Below, one piece after another: positions 8,410 through 19,012 of a stretch of DNA of 54,880 bases. The notes beneath the pieces are model-generated. The model saw only the letters and a program-made list of their open reading frames with translations, had not been told where the DNA came from and did no database searches. The stretch's first letter is position 1. Each line of letters opens with the position of its first letter. Position numbers and translations under genes: made by a program. This DNA comes from a virus: the IMG/VR virus record IMGVR_UViG_3300025168_000109, positions 1 to 54,880 of that record, one strand, 5' to 3'.

Positions 8410-9117
8410 ATGACACTAAATGAAATTGCATATAATATTTTAAACTTAGTCAGAGGAGGAAACTCTCACCATGACGAAAGTATATCTTTAGATCAAATAA
8501 AGTTTAACATTCAATATTATAGAGCAATGTTAATTAGAAGAGACTTTGCGCGTAACGGTCTTGTAACTAGACACTTAGAACAAGACTTAGGATGTATAGA
8601 GTTAGAAAAAGTAGATGCAACAAAATGTTGTAAACTACCACTAAGTTGCCATGTAATGAAAAGTAAAGTTAGAATACCTAGAACAGTTAGATTTAATTTT
8701 ACTGATGCTATTACATATGTAGGAGCTATAGATGGTATAACTGATATACCTATTGTAGATTCTCATATGGTTAAATATTTAATATGGGATAAATACACAA
8801 AAGATAATACAAAAGCATATATGATAGAAGACTATTTATATTTAGTAAATCCACAAGATATAGGATTTGTAAATGTAAGAGGTGTATTTGAAGATCCAAG
8901 AGAAGTAGCAAGCTTTGACTGTAGTGGTTCTAATTGTTATGACGATGATAGTGCATATCCAATACCAGCAGACATGTTACAAATTATTACACAAGGATTA
9001 CAACAAGGAGAGATGTCAGTATTAGCAGGTACAATGTCTGATAGAATGTTAGATAGACAACAAGATCCTACAATGCCAACAGGAGGAAGACAAAAACAAA
9101 GTAAAAGTAACGAGTAA
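8410..9117 (+). CDS. Head-tail connector / ring-type structural protein
   Basis: 235 residues. The N-terminus (MTLNEIAYNILNLVRGG...ISLDQIKFNIQYYRAMLIRRD) is characteristic of connector proteins next to the tail stabilisation gene in Bacteroidota podoviruses. The middle is beta-rich with several Cys, and the end is a disordered tail (GGRQKQSKSNE). It starts five bases after the phosphoesterase stop and is TAATG-coupled to the next gene. The role is inferred from gene order and N-terminal pattern; a ring protein under the portal is the best guess. Confidence 0.6.
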   Translation: MTLNEIAYNILNLVRGGNSHHDESISLDQIKFNIQYYRAMLIRRDFARNGLVTRHLEQDLGCIELEKVDATKCCKLPLSCHVMKSKVRIPRTVRFNFTDAITYVGAIDGITDIPIVDSHMVKYLIWDKYTKDNTKAYMIEDYLYLVNPQDIGFVNVRGVFEDPREVASFDCSGSNCYDDDSAYPIPADMLQIITQGLQQGEMSVLAGTMSDRMLDRQQDPTMPTGGRQKQSKSNE

Positions 9118-9596
9118 TGAAATATACTCTTACACAGATATATGAAAATTATAAAAATAATGTGGAAGATCCTGTTAATTCTACTGTGTTTAAAAATATT
9201 TGTGGAGACTTTAATATTCTTATTATGGATCATATTCTAGAAGGTAAAGAATTTAATATGGGATATAATATATCAACTCTTTCTATTGTAAGAATGAAAA
9301 GAGATCCTAGATCTCCTAGAGTAGATTGGGCAGAGTCTAATAAATATAAAGAAGAATTAAAAATGTCTGGAGAAAAATTATATGATAATGAAACAGGCGA
9401 AGGAGTTAAGTGGCAGATATATTTTACAGATGAATACTATTATAAGTATTATTGGAGAAAAAGTAAATGCACAATTCCTAACAAATCAGTATATAGATTT
9501 GATGCAACTAGAGGTATGAAAGGAAACAAAGAACGATTAACTAGATTATTAAAAGAAGATGACTTGGCGTATCTTAAATTTAAAAAATATAAATAA
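9117..9596 (+). CDS. Conserved protein of the connector region, unknown role
   Basis: 159 residues, basic and aromatic-rich. The pattern TLTQIYENYKNNV...FNILIMDHILEGKEFNMG and the end LKEDDLAYLKFKKYK are familiar from proteins encoded beside connector genes in phages of Bacteroidota, where they have no assigned enzymatic role. It is coupled by single-base TAATG overlaps on both sides. It may be a small connector or assembly factor; no catalytic motif is visible. Confidence 0.55.
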   Translation: MKYTLTQIYENYKNNVEDPVNSTVFKNICGDFNILIMDHILEGKEFNMGYNISTLSIVRMKRDPRSPRVDWAESNKYKEELKMSGEKLYDNETGEGVKWQIYFTDEYYYKYYWRKSKCTIPNKSVYRFDATRGMKGNKERLTRLLKEDDLAYLKFKKYK

Positions 9597-10471
9597 TGGC
9601 AATATATAAACTTATATCTAGCAGAGTAATAATTAGAAAAATAATGCGTGACCTTGGGCCCTCAGACTTTAACTGGTTAGATGATGCTATAGAATGGATG
9701 GGAGAAGCTTTAGAGCATATAGGAGCAGCACCACAATTAGAAAAGAAAGTGTGTTCTTTAACTGTCAAAGATTATACTACTTGTTTACCTTCTGACTTAT
9801 ACTATATTAATATGGTAGGAGTTAATACTTTTGTAACAAGTACAACTCAAACTGAAATACAAACTTTAACTACTAAGATTGCTGAAGTTAAAGCTATATT
9901 AGATGCAAACCCAGCACAAGAAGTAAATGTAGAATTAGGAGAATTAAATTCTAGATTAGCAATTTTAGAAAGCGCATACTGGAATGACCCTAAACAAATG
10001 TCTCCTTTATCATATGCTACATCTGAATTTCCAAACGCATTACATTGTGATAAATGTGTAAATATGAATGCTGAAACAAAAGAAACTTATTTTATTAATG
10101 CAAATAAAATTAAAACTTCTTTTGAAACTGGAGTATTATGCGTAAGCTATATGGCATTTCCAACAGATGAAGACTGTTATCCAATGCTTCCAGATGATAT
10201 TAGTTTTAAAGAAGCTATGTTTTGGTATGTATATAAAAAACTTTTATTAAGAAATCCTAACTTTAAACCAAATGGCATGGACTATCCTATGGCAGAAGGT
10301 CAATGGAAGTATTACTGTACGCAAGCTAGGAACGCAGCTAACTACCCAGACATAGACAGAATGGAAAGCTTTATGAACCAATGGGTTAGATTAATACCTA
10401 ATATGAGTAATCACGACGATTATTTTAATGACTTAAATACAAGAGAGCAATTAAGCAGAAGAGTAAACTAA
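9596..10471 (+). CDS. Tail tube / ring protein (tubular protein A-like)
   Basis: 291 residues. The order of elements matches connector or tail-tube subunits of short-tailed phages: IIRKIMRDLGPSDFNWLDDAIEWMGEAL, a short beta module, a helical insertion (about residues 83-123), then YMAFPTDEDCYPMLPDDISFKEAMFWYVYKKLL and a terminal helix. It lies directly before the giant muzzle/stabilisation gene, as the equivalent gene does in crAss-like phages. Assignment is from pattern and context; no enzymatic motif. Confidence 0.65.
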   Translation: MAIYKLISSRVIIRKIMRDLGPSDFNWLDDAIEWMGEALEHIGAAPQLEKKVCSLTVKDYTTCLPSDLYYINMVGVNTFVTSTTQTEIQTLTTKIAEVKAILDANPAQEVNVELGELNSRLAILESAYWNDPKQMSPLSYATSEFPNALHCDKCVNMNAETKETYFINANKIKTSFETGVLCVSYMAFPTDEDCYPMLPDDISFKEAMFWYVYKKLLLRNPNFKPNGMDYPMAEGQWKYYCTQARNAANYPDIDRMESFMNQWVRLIPNMSNHDDYFNDLNTREQLSRRVN

Positions 10472-10472
10472 T

Positions 10473-13400
10473 ATGGCAAAATTTAATAAAGGATTAAATA
10501 GAGACACTGACCCTTTAGATCAACCAGAGGGAAGTTACAGATACGCAAAGAATGTAGTTATTGAACCTAACTCTGGATCAATACAGTTTGAGCGTGGAAC
10601 AGGAGATGCTTTATCTCTTTCAGGAGCTTATAATCCTGTTACTTCAACAGTAGCTTTAACTCCTGGATATAATATTGTAGGAACAATTGTATTGCAGGAT
10701 GATACAGTTGTAATGTTTTCTGTGTATCCTAACTCTGCTACTTATATTAATGCTGGTACTTCTGAAATTGGTTTATATGATCCAACTACTAATACATATA
10801 CTACTGTTTTTAATGATTATGCTCAAGCACCTGCAGGAGAATCTCCTTTAAATTTTAGAAAAGAATATCCTATACAAGGAGAATTTAAAATTGATGGTAC
10901 AGGAAGAACATCTGTTTATTGGACAGATGATAATGAAGTTATGAGGTTTGTAAGAATATACTCCCCACCTATTACTGGTACAGCTTTTGATATGGAAACT
11001 TTAAATATATTTCCTTTATTATCTATAGCTCCACAGCCAGAGTTTAGTGAAATTACATCAGGAGTATTAGGATCAGGAGTTTATTCTTTAGCTGTAGCTT
11101 TAGTAAATGAAGAAGGAACACCTACTAATTATGTTAACTTATCTAATTGGGTTAAAATTACTGATGACCAAGAACAAAACTCTTTTACTGAAGTAAGTTC
11201 ATCAGGAGGTAGTCCTACTAACTATACTAGTAGTACTTTAAACAGTCATAGTGTTATGAATTATGATGGATGTCTTCCTGACACTCCATCAGCTAAAGGT
11301 ATAAAGTGGGTAGTTAAGAATTTAGACTCAAGATATACTTTTATTAGACCTGCTATTATATATAGAATAGGAGGTGTTTTACAAGCAATACAACTGCAAG
11401 ATGTAGATTATGATACAGCAATAAGCACTAGTAAAATAATATCATATACTGGTAATGAAACTGCTGAAGCAATTCTTTTAACAGACGTTTTAATAGCTCG
11501 AGAAAGTTATGTACAAGCTAAGACTGTAGCTCAAGTAGATGATGTTTTATATTGGGGTAATTTAGTTAAATCTAAAATAGATATAAATTATCAACCATAT
11601 GCAAACAATATAGAAATAGAAGCTGTATTTGCTAATGATGGTTTTTTACCAACAAGAAGTGTAAATGGAGTTTCTGTAGATTTTAGACCCGAAGACGGAG
11701 CTGGTAGAACTGCTGACTTTCAATATTTTTATAAAGGGTATCAAAGAGATGAAACATATGCTATATATATTTCTTGGATTATGTCTGATGGTAATGAGAC
11801 AGTAGCTTATCATATACCAGGAAGAGAAAAATTAACAGTAGGAGATTATGGAGGGACTGATTCTTCTACTGGTACTTTAGCTACTGAAACTTCTTTAGCT
11901 TCTAATTTAAATGTAAATATACCATGTAGAGATACAGGTACTTCAGGTATGGGACCAGTAGCACCTTATAATTCTCCTTATGCTCAATATGAAGAAATGT
12001 CAGGAATTGATATACCATTATTTAAAGCTACTACATATGGAGCATCTTTAGGTGGATCTAATGGAATGGGGTATTGGGAAAATACTTCTGAAGCATATCC
12101 TAATGATATTAATTATCAAGTACCTTTAAATGCTGATGGTACTAATTCAACTAAAGCTAGCTTAGCGGGAACTCCTGTTAGGCATCACCATTTCCCTTCT
12201 GCTATTACAGGAGAGAATGGTACTGGTAATGATGGTGGCCACATATGGCATAAAACAAATTTTCAAGGAAGGTATCAAAGCAATGTTATAAATCCTTTAG
12301 GGTTTAGAGCTAAAAATGTTCCTATACCAGCTTCAATGGTAGGTAAAGTAATTGCTTATAAATTACACTATGCTAAAAGAGATGAAGCAAATTCAACTGT
12401 TTTAGATGCAGGTATATTTAACAGTACTCCAAGTTATCACGGAGGTCCAAGGTGTGGTAAATGGGGAGCTGATCCTAAGAGTGGTCACGGAGACGCAAGT
12501 TGGTGCCCAGACTCAACTCTTTCAAATCCTAAAAATGGGTTTGAGGTTGCAGGACATACTTCTAATTGTTTTTCAGCTAATGTTACATACGCAGTTCAAG
12601 CTCCACCAGGAGGAAATGATTATACAGGAACAGGAAAATTTTCTGTAACTGAGCCTCAACCTAATTATGTAAGTGGTAATTATGATGATGTTACAGAAGG
12701 TGATATAGTTACTACTCCTTTTAGCGCTATGCATGCTCCTTATTCTAATGTAGGAGACGATGGTCAAGTTCAATGTGATAATGACTTTAACACTGAAAGT
12801 TTGCTAACCGTTTTACCGGCAGCTAACCATCTTAGTTTTAACGGCTTACACTCTCATATAAATAGTCCTGATACTTCAAACGCTGCTTTTATAAAACTTC
12901 AACGACATATTAGAATAGGGGGTGGAGGGAGTATGCAATCTACAGACTACAATCAGCTTTTAGGATCTGCATATATAAGACTTGATAATGATGGTAATCC
13001 AATTAGATCTAGAAATAAAGCAGCAACATTTTTTAATTGGACTATATTACCTCCTGTTGATTATGCATTTAATGCAAAATTAAATGGTGCTTTATATAAT
13101 ATAGATGAAGTTCAAGGTAGTGCTTCTAATCCTGTTGCAGGGACTTTTTATGGTAATTTTAGAGCTATAAAAGGCAATAGCTTTAAAAAAATAAATGCTG
13201 ATGAGATTGTTGGTAACGGATTAGGATCAGATATTATAAATTCTGGAGGATGCCAAACATTTTATTTACAAACTGTAAATAATATAAAAACACATAGCTA
13301 CGGTATGTGGATGAAGTTATACCATGCAACAGCAATACAAAAAAATATACCTTTTAACTCGTCAAGTGGGTCTTGGAGTATGAACTACCCAAGTTATAGA

Positions 13401-15884
13401 GTAGGCCAGCATAATTTTATGATAAATAAATATGATGAGACTGGTCAGGGTGCAGGTACATGGGCTTTTACTGAATGTGCTATAGGAGATCCTCAAATGG
13501 CTGGTAATGGAAATATGAGAGTTAACTGGGCAGATGGTTGGACTGGAACACCTGGAGCAACTTTTAATACAGTATTTTATCCTTGTAAAATATATAATGA
13601 TGGTAATAGTAATTCGTTTAATGAGCAGCAAGTTACGAATGATGTAGGAGAACATGTAGTTCAGTATACTGCATATGGAGCAATACACAGAAATATAGAT
13701 ACGCTGTATAATACTTTTGACACACAACAAGATCTTGTATATACTGGACACACACAAGATATTACAACTTTAGTTATACCATCTACAGGATTAATGTATA
13801 ATCCTGCTGACAAAATTTTTGGAGGTGATACATATATAGGATATTATTGTGAGACAAGATCTATGAAAAATGATGGCCCTACTATGAACGGACTAGATGG
13901 TAATGGTCCTAACTATTGCTCAGGTATTAACCAAAACAATAATAGTTTTGGGCTAATAAATTCTACACAAGATCATAGACAAATAGGTTCTTGTTGCAAT
14001 TTAATGGCAAACTTTGATTGTGCTTACGGTGATTGTAGTAATTTATCATTTTTTAATGGTCATAATTCAGGTGGATCTCAACAAGAACTTTATGCAAATC
14101 CTGCTAGGTATGGGCACTACACTTATGGTGTTATGGGAGACGTGCACGGAGTTTCAAGTGAAGATATTACTCAACAGCTTTACATTACAGAGTCTAAAAT
14201 AAATATGGTAGAAAGACATTCTGCAGACAATCCAGATGTTAATGAAGCATTTTATCCTTCAACTCATAGACAAAGTCCTGATATAGTTAATTGGAATAGT
14301 GGCCCTAGAATCTATACATATGATTCAACTATGCACAGCTTAATGGATGTTTATCCAACTGTAGCTTTTAATCATTTAAATAAAATTTCTAGCCAAACAG
14401 ATTTTCCTACAAGAATTATACGTAGTGTAAGATATAACAAGTCAGGATTAGTAGATAATTTTAGAACATACTTACCTGGAGAATATAGGGATTTACCTAG
14501 AAATAGAGGAGAGCTATGGAATCTATCTGTGTATGATAATGTTTTATTACCTCAACTAGAAAGAGCTCTAATGAAAACAAAAGGTAAAGAAATGTTAGAA
14601 GCTGGAGGTGGTATAGGAAGTGTTTCAGAAATTGCTTTAGGTGATGGTAACTTATTTAAAAGTGATCCTAACGAAGTCTTATATACTGAAAGAGGTTATG
14701 CGGGTACATTATCTCAATGGGGAGTTTGTACTTCTAGATTTGGACATTTATCAATAGACAAAAGAACAGGTAAGATATTTTTACTTTCTGATAAATTAGA
14801 AGAAATTTCTTCATATGGAATGAGAAAGTTTTTTGCTAGAAGGTTACGTGCTTGGGCATTAGAAGATTATGGATTACCATATAATATAGATATGCCTACT
14901 TTAGGTATAGGTGTTATAGCTACTTTTGATCCTGAACATTCTAGATTTATTATAACAAAATTAGATAAACAACCTACAACATTATTTGATCAGTATTATA
15001 ACTTAGCGCCTGGAGCAAATAATAAAATAACTTGGAATAGTTCTATTAAATTATATCAAAGATTAAACTCAAACACTTTACTTAACACTCCTATAGAATT
15101 TGATAATCTTGCATATTTTAAAGATGTAAGTTGGACAGCCTCTTATTATCCTGCTCTAAAATTATGGGGATCTTTACATGACTACGCTCCTAAATTATAT
15201 TTTTATACAACTAATAAATTATATTCTATAACTGGTACTTCTTTACAAAATATATGGCAGCATGGATTTGCTACAGGAACGACTGATATAACTGCTACAT
15301 ACAATATAAGTGAGTATTATGGTCGTGATTATGATGTTGTTTTTGAATATATAGATAATGTATCTCCACTAGATAATAAGTTATATTTTAATATTTCTTA
15401 TGAAATAGATGTAGATTCTCCTACAGATTTAGAAGCAGGGGCTAGACATACTTTTCAAGATTCAGGATTTACACATTATAATGTATATAACAGTAGACAA
15501 GTAAGTCAAGAATTACCTTTAGTAGAACCAGAAGGTACAAATAATAATTTATGGTCTTCTGCAACTGTTAGAAGAAAAGAAAGATCTTGGTATGCTAAAG
15601 GTTTTAGAGACGATAGACAACAATTAATTTCTTTTGGAGCAGTTACTGATGCCCCTATAGATACACCAATTCTTTTAACAGATTATCTAAATGGTGATGT
15701 AAATATGAACATTGCAGCTTTAGATACTTTAACTTTATTATGGAATCAAAGACGTAAAATGGTTGACAAATGGATGGCGATTAGACTTATCTCTAGAAGT
15801 GGTTACAATACTGGGCGTGAAATTAAGAAAAAATTAGTAACTTTGCACTCTGCTACTGCAGGCAAAAGAAAAACCTCTCGATAA
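10473..15884 (+). CDS. Muzzle / tail stabilisation protein (tubular protein B-like)
   Basis: 1803 residues. The N-terminus (FNKGLNRDTDPLDQPEGSYRYAKN) is the recognisable opening of the crAss-like stabilisation or muzzle protein, which builds the distal part of the short tail. The remainder is beta-rich with many aromatic and Gly residues. Cys clusters around residues 660-730 and 1170-1210 suggest metal sites or disulphides. The C-terminal region (WYAKGFRDDRQQLISFG, LLWNQRRKMVDKWMAIRLISRSG) resembles the end of this family. At 1803 residues it is large for the role, suggesting insertions. It is TAATG-coupled to the next gene. Confidence 0.7.
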   Translation: MAKFNKGLNRDTDPLDQPEGSYRYAKNVVIEPNSGSIQFERGTGDALSLSGAYNPVTSTVALTPGYNIVGTIVLQDDTVVMFSVYPNSATYINAGTSEIGLYDPTTNTYTTVFNDYAQAPAGESPLNFRKEYPIQGEFKIDGTGRTSVYWTDDNEVMRFVRIYSPPITGTAFDMETLNIFPLLSIAPQPEFSEITSGVLGSGVYSLAVALVNEEGTPTNYVNLSNWVKITDDQEQNSFTEVSSSGGSPTNYTSSTLNSHSVMNYDGCLPDTPSAKGIKWVVKNLDSRYTFIRPAIIYRIGGVLQAIQLQDVDYDTAISTSKIISYTGNETAEAILLTDVLIARESYVQAKTVAQVDDVLYWGNLVKSKIDINYQPYANNIEIEAVFANDGFLPTRSVNGVSVDFRPEDGAGRTADFQYFYKGYQRDETYAIYISWIMSDGNETVAYHIPGREKLTVGDYGGTDSSTGTLATETSLASNLNVNIPCRDTGTSGMGPVAPYNSPYAQYEEMSGIDIPLFKATTYGASLGGSNGMGYWENTSEAYPNDINYQVPLNADGTNSTKASLAGTPVRHHHFPSAITGENGTGNDGGHIWHKTNFQGRYQSNVINPLGFRAKNVPIPASMVGKVIAYKLHYAKRDEANSTVLDAGIFNSTPSYHGGPRCGKWGADPKSGHGDASWCPDSTLSNPKNGFEVAGHTSNCFSANVTYAVQAPPGGNDYTGTGKFSVTEPQPNYVSGNYDDVTEGDIVTTPFSAMHAPYSNVGDDGQVQCDNDFNTESLLTVLPAANHLSFNGLHSHINSPDTSNAAFIKLQRHIRIGGGGSMQSTDYNQLLGSAYIRLDNDGNPIRSRNKAATFFNWTILPPVDYAFNAKLNGALYNIDEVQGSASNPVAGTFYGNFRAIKGNSFKKINADEIVGNGLGSDIINSGGCQTFYLQTVNNIKTHSYGMWMKLYHATAIQKNIPFNSSSGSWSMNYPSYRVGQHNFMINKYDETGQGAGTWAFTECAIGDPQMAGNGNMRVNWADGWTGTPGATFNTVFYPCKIYNDGNSNSFNEQQVTNDVGEHVVQYTAYGAIHRNIDTLYNTFDTQQDLVYTGHTQDITTLVIPSTGLMYNPADKIFGGDTYIGYYCETRSMKNDGPTMNGLDGNGPNYCSGINQNNNSFGLINSTQDHRQIGSCCNLMANFDCAYGDCSNLSFFNGHNSGGSQQELYANPARYGHYTYGVMGDVHGVSSEDITQQLYITESKINMVERHSADNPDVNEAFYPSTHRQSPDIVNWNSGPRIYTYDSTMHSLMDVYPTVAFNHLNKISSQTDFPTRIIRSVRYNKSGLVDNFRTYLPGEYRDLPRNRGELWNLSVYDNVLLPQLERALMKTKGKEMLEAGGGIGSVSEIALGDGNLFKSDPNEVLYTERGYAGTLSQWGVCTSRFGHLSIDKRTGKIFLLSDKLEEISSYGMRKFFARRLRAWALEDYGLPYNIDMPTLGIGVIATFDPEHSRFIITKLDKQPTTLFDQYYNLAPGANNKITWNSSIKLYQRLNSNTLLNTPIEFDNLAYFKDVSWTASYYPALKLWGSLHDYAPKLYFYTTNKLYSITGTSLQNIWQHGFATGTTDITATYNISEYYGRDYDVVFEYIDNVSPLDNKLYFNISYEIDVDSPTDLEAGARHTFQDSGFTHYNVYNSRQVSQELPLVEPEGTNNNLWSSATVRRKERSWYAKGFRDDRQQLISFGAVTDAPIDTPILLTDYLNGDVNMNIAALDTLTLLWNQRRKMVDKWMAIRLISRSGYNTGREIKKKLVTLHSATAGKRKTSR

Positions 15885-17068
15885 TGAAGTATAAAAAGAA
15901 ATATAATGAAGGAGGTAGTGCTGGCTATGGTATAGATTATTCTTATAGAGATAATATGTTAAATAGTAGTATAGCTAAAGAAACACAATTTAACGCAGAT
16001 AAAAATAATTATTATACAAACTTAGCTAATACTACTTATCAAAACACTACTAGTGCTATTCAGGATGAGTATAATAATACTATGACTAAGGCTAGTAGCG
16101 AAGTAGCTGCAAATAAACAAAAGACTGCATTAGTTACAAAAGGACTTGGAGCAGCTTTTAATTATAAAGCTCCAGGATCTAAAACTAGTTACGGACAAGA
16201 CGTAAATAACTATCTTGGGCAAGAAACAAATTACCTAGGTATGGGAGTAGAAGAGGGTAATCAACTTGATCCTGCAGGATATGTTAAAGACAAAGTAATT
16301 GATCCTATTAAGAATACTTTTACAAACAAAGCTGCAGCTGCTGGTAGTGCTGTATTGTCTGAAGCTCCTAATCAAACTTTAAAAGGAGCAAGCGCTAGTT
16401 ACAATCCTGAATTCTTTTCAAATGTTGGAGGTAATATTGTAAATGACGCTACAGGAGAAGTAGCAGAAACTTTAGTTGAAGAGGTAGGTGGAGACTTAAC
16501 AGCTAGTATAGCAGAAGATGTAATAGGCGATGTAGCTTCAGATGTTACCACAGATGTTGTCACAGACGTTGTAACAGACACAGTAGTTGACACAGCTGCA
16601 GATGCTATAGTTGACACTACTGTGGATGTAGGAGCTGATGTATTAACTGACGCTACAGGTAAAGCAGCAGGAACAGTAGCTAAAGCACCTATTAAAGGAG
16701 GTGGATGGACAATAGCAGCAGATATAGGATTAGATTATTTAAGTAATGATAATGATGATTCTACATACACAGGAGGAGAAGTTGCTACAGATATAGCTAG
16801 TTTAGGTTTAGACGTTTTAACAGGAGATTTTCTAGGGGCTGGTATGCAAATATGGGACATAGGTAGCCAATGGGTTAGACGTAATAAACTTCAAAAACAG
16901 AAAAAATCAGCGCAAAAAAAGATGAAAAAAGATCAAGCAACTGCTACTATAGATAGAAGAGAAGATAAGTATGACGCTAAAAAATATGTAGGTTATAACC
17001 AAAAAGCAACAGGTAAAAGATCAGGCTTTGGCCGTGGAGAACTTGGAGGCTTTAGTAAATATATATAA
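15884..17068 (+). CDS. Putative internal virion (cargo) protein
   Basis: 394 residues. The N-terminal half is helical (YYTNLANTTYQNTTSAIQDEYNNTM). Residues about 190-265 form a striking Val/Asp/Thr/Ala-rich stretch of DVVTD-like units, then a region GWTIAADIGLDYLS...VATDIASLGLDVLTGDFLGAGMQ that could contact a membrane. The C-terminal part is very basic (KLQKQKKSAQKKMKKDQ) and could bind DNA. Position between the muzzle gene and the giant polymerase is where crAss-like phages encode ejected cargo proteins. No family recognised; role inferred. Confidence 0.5.
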   Translation: MKYKKKYNEGGSAGYGIDYSYRDNMLNSSIAKETQFNADKNNYYTNLANTTYQNTTSAIQDEYNNTMTKASSEVAANKQKTALVTKGLGAAFNYKAPGSKTSYGQDVNNYLGQETNYLGMGVEEGNQLDPAGYVKDKVIDPIKNTFTNKAAAAGSAVLSEAPNQTLKGASASYNPEFFSNVGGNIVNDATGEVAETLVEEVGGDLTASIAEDVIGDVASDVTTDVVTDVVTDTVVDTAADAIVDTTVDVGADVLTDATGKAAGTVAKAPIKGGGWTIAADIGLDYLSNDNDDSTYTGGEVATDIASLGLDVLTGDFLGAGMQIWDIGSQWVRRNKLQKQKKSAQKKMKKDQATATIDRREDKYDAKKYVGYNQKATGKRSGFGRGELGGFSKYI

Positions 17069-17070
17069 AT

Positions 17071-19008
17071 ATGAACTTTAAAGAAAGATTAAAACAAGCA
17101 CTAAAAACTCCTAATAAATTTGGATCAGGAGGTTATATTGAATACGCTGGAGGAGGCGATCAAATTGTATATGGAGCAAGACATTCTCAAGGAGGTGTTA
17201 TGAGAGATTCTAATACTGAACTTGAAGGAGGTGGATTTGATTCTCAAGGTAATCCAAAAGCAGGGGAAGTTATTACTACTGTATATGATGATGGGGGTAA
17301 ACCTCAAGAGTTTTATATGTCATATAAAAATGGTGTAGCTCAGGACTACTTGCAAGCTAAAGAAATGGCTGGAGGACAATTAAATCAAGCTCAAAAACAA
17401 GAGTTTGCTAAACAAAACGAAAGCATGAATCCTAATGGAAGTCCTTCTGATATTGCTGCAAATGGTGGATATATGAACTATAAGCATGGAGGAGCTCATA
17501 ATAGTGATGGAAGCAAAAGAGGTTTTTGGGACAATGTACATGCAAAAAGAAACAGAGGAGAGTCTCCTGATAAAAGGGAAGTTTCTTCTGACACAGCAGA
17601 AAGATTTAATCTTGCAAATGGAGGTATGGAAAAATACTTTATGGGAGGAATGCAAGGAATGATAGATCCTAGAGACCAGGCATTGTACGGGCAAGGTGTA
17701 GATAGAAGATCAGGATATTCTTTAGCTGATGGAGGTATGAATCCTTATGACTATATGATGGGAGGAGTTCAGATGGAGTATGGTGATGGAGGATTGCCTG
17801 ATTGGTTATACAAAGCTAGAGGAGAAGCTATGCAGAGAAACATGGGGATGGGCGGTTATCATTCTGATGAGTATATGTATGGTGGTAAAGATATGGAATA
17901 TGGTTCTGGAGGTTTACCTAAATGGTTATATAAAGCAAGAGGTAGAGCGATGGGAAAGGAAATGGAACAGGGAGGTAAAAAACTTTATCCACATGGCGGA
18001 TCCCATGTTCCAGATTTAAATTTAAATATGATGCCATCTGATAATCCTACCCCAAGAACAAACTACGCAGAATACGCAAACATATATAAGGGTGGTATAC
18101 CTCTACAAAAAAATCAAAACAACGGAGAAATTAGACAAGGAAGAGATAAAATGGGCTTTGGAGAAAAAGCTTGGGATGTAATTACAAACCCTTTAACAGC
18201 TTTTAAACAATATGGTAAATATGGAGAGTTGCAAGACAACTTTCAAAACATGGAAGAAGACAGTCCATTAGAAACAATGACAGAGTTTATTAATCCTGCA
18301 GCAGTTGCTGACATGTTATTTGAATATGGTAAGAGTGTAAAAAACGAAGGTATGACAACTGAGAACTTAGCACAAGGAGCTTTTATGTTAGCTTTTAGAA
18401 AAAGAATGCCTAGATTAAAAGGAGCTGATTTAAAAGCACAAGCAAATAAACTTTGGAATAAAGTTAAGAAAAACGAAATGTGGGCTAATCCTTTAGGGGG
18501 TTGGAACGGAAGTAAAATATCTTTAAAAGGAGTAAAAGATTATACAAATAAAGCTGGCGAGCTTGTAAAAGGTAATGTTGTAAAAGTTACAGGTAAACCA
18601 GGAAACTATACACAAAAATCGTCAACTCCTATGCTTACCTATCTACCAAGAACAGGAGGAGAAAGAGTTAAGAATGTTATTAAAAAATCAGGTAAACTAG
18701 GAGCTGTATATGGACCTACTGCTATAGGATATAATATGTCTACTTCTGAAACAGACACAAGTAAAACAATGGATTATAGGCTAGGAGATGGAGACTTTAG
18801 CATATTAACTGGAACTCAAGGGCCAACTGCAAACACACTAAACCCTGACACTATTCCAGTAACACCCTCAGCAGAATTAGAAGATTTAGGAACTACAGAT
18901 AGTATTCCTTTCACTGCTGTAGGAGATACTTTAAATATAGAAGGAGGTAATTGGAGAAGATTAGAAAATAGCGCAGACGGTAATATGAACTGGGAACAAA
19001 TAGATTAA
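17071..19008 (+). CDS. Gly/Met-rich putative cargo protein with repeats
   Basis: 645 residues. The opening FGSGGYIEYAGGGDQIVYGARHSQGGVM...ELEGGGF is a pattern I associate with proteins of the ejected-protein block in Bacteroidota phages. Residues about 160-310 are rich in GGM, YMMGG and YG(D/S)GGLP units, including two 20-residue copies spaced 40 residues apart. The C-terminal half is more ordinary, with helical (LKAQANKLWNKVKKNEMW) and acidic low-complexity parts. No enzymatic motif. The Met/Gly-rich part is probably disordered, which would suit a protein that must pass through a narrow tail. Confidence 0.5.
   Translation: MNFKERLKQALKTPNKFGSGGYIEYAGGGDQIVYGARHSQGGVMRDSNTELEGGGFDSQGNPKAGEVITTVYDDGGKPQEFYMSYKNGVAQDYLQAKEMAGGQLNQAQKQEFAKQNESMNPNGSPSDIAANGGYMNYKHGGAHNSDGSKRGFWDNVHAKRNRGESPDKREVSSDTAERFNLANGGMEKYFMGGMQGMIDPRDQALYGQGVDRRSGYSLADGGMNPYDYMMGGVQMEYGDGGLPDWLYKARGEAMQRNMGMGGYHSDEYMYGGKDMEYGSGGLPKWLYKARGRAMGKEMEQGGKKLYPHGGSHVPDLNLNMMPSDNPTPRTNYAEYANIYKGGIPLQKNQNNGEIRQGRDKMGFGEKAWDVITNPLTAFKQYGKYGELQDNFQNMEEDSPLETMTEFINPAAVADMLFEYGKSVKNEGMTTENLAQGAFMLAFRKRMPRLKGADLKAQANKLWNKVKKNEMWANPLGGWNGSKISLKGVKDYTNKAGELVKGNVVKVTGKPGNYTQKSSTPMLTYLPRTGGERVKNVIKKSGKLGAVYGPTAIGYNMSTSETDTSKTMDYRLGDGDFSILTGTQGPTANTLNPDTIPVTPSAELEDLGTTDSIPFTAVGDTLNIEGGNWRRLENSADGNMNWEQID
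17773..17952 (+). repeat. Two 60-bp repeats at 120-bp spacing (GGLPxWLYKARGxAM)
   Basis: Units at 17773-17832 and 17893-17952 encode MEYG(D/S)GGLP(D/K)WLYKARG(E/R)AM. Seventeen of 20 residues are identical. The intervening 20 residues (QRNMGMGGYHSDEYMYGGKD) are also Gly/Met/Tyr-rich, giving a 40-residue period. Confidence 0.85.
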
Positions 19009-19012
19009 AATT

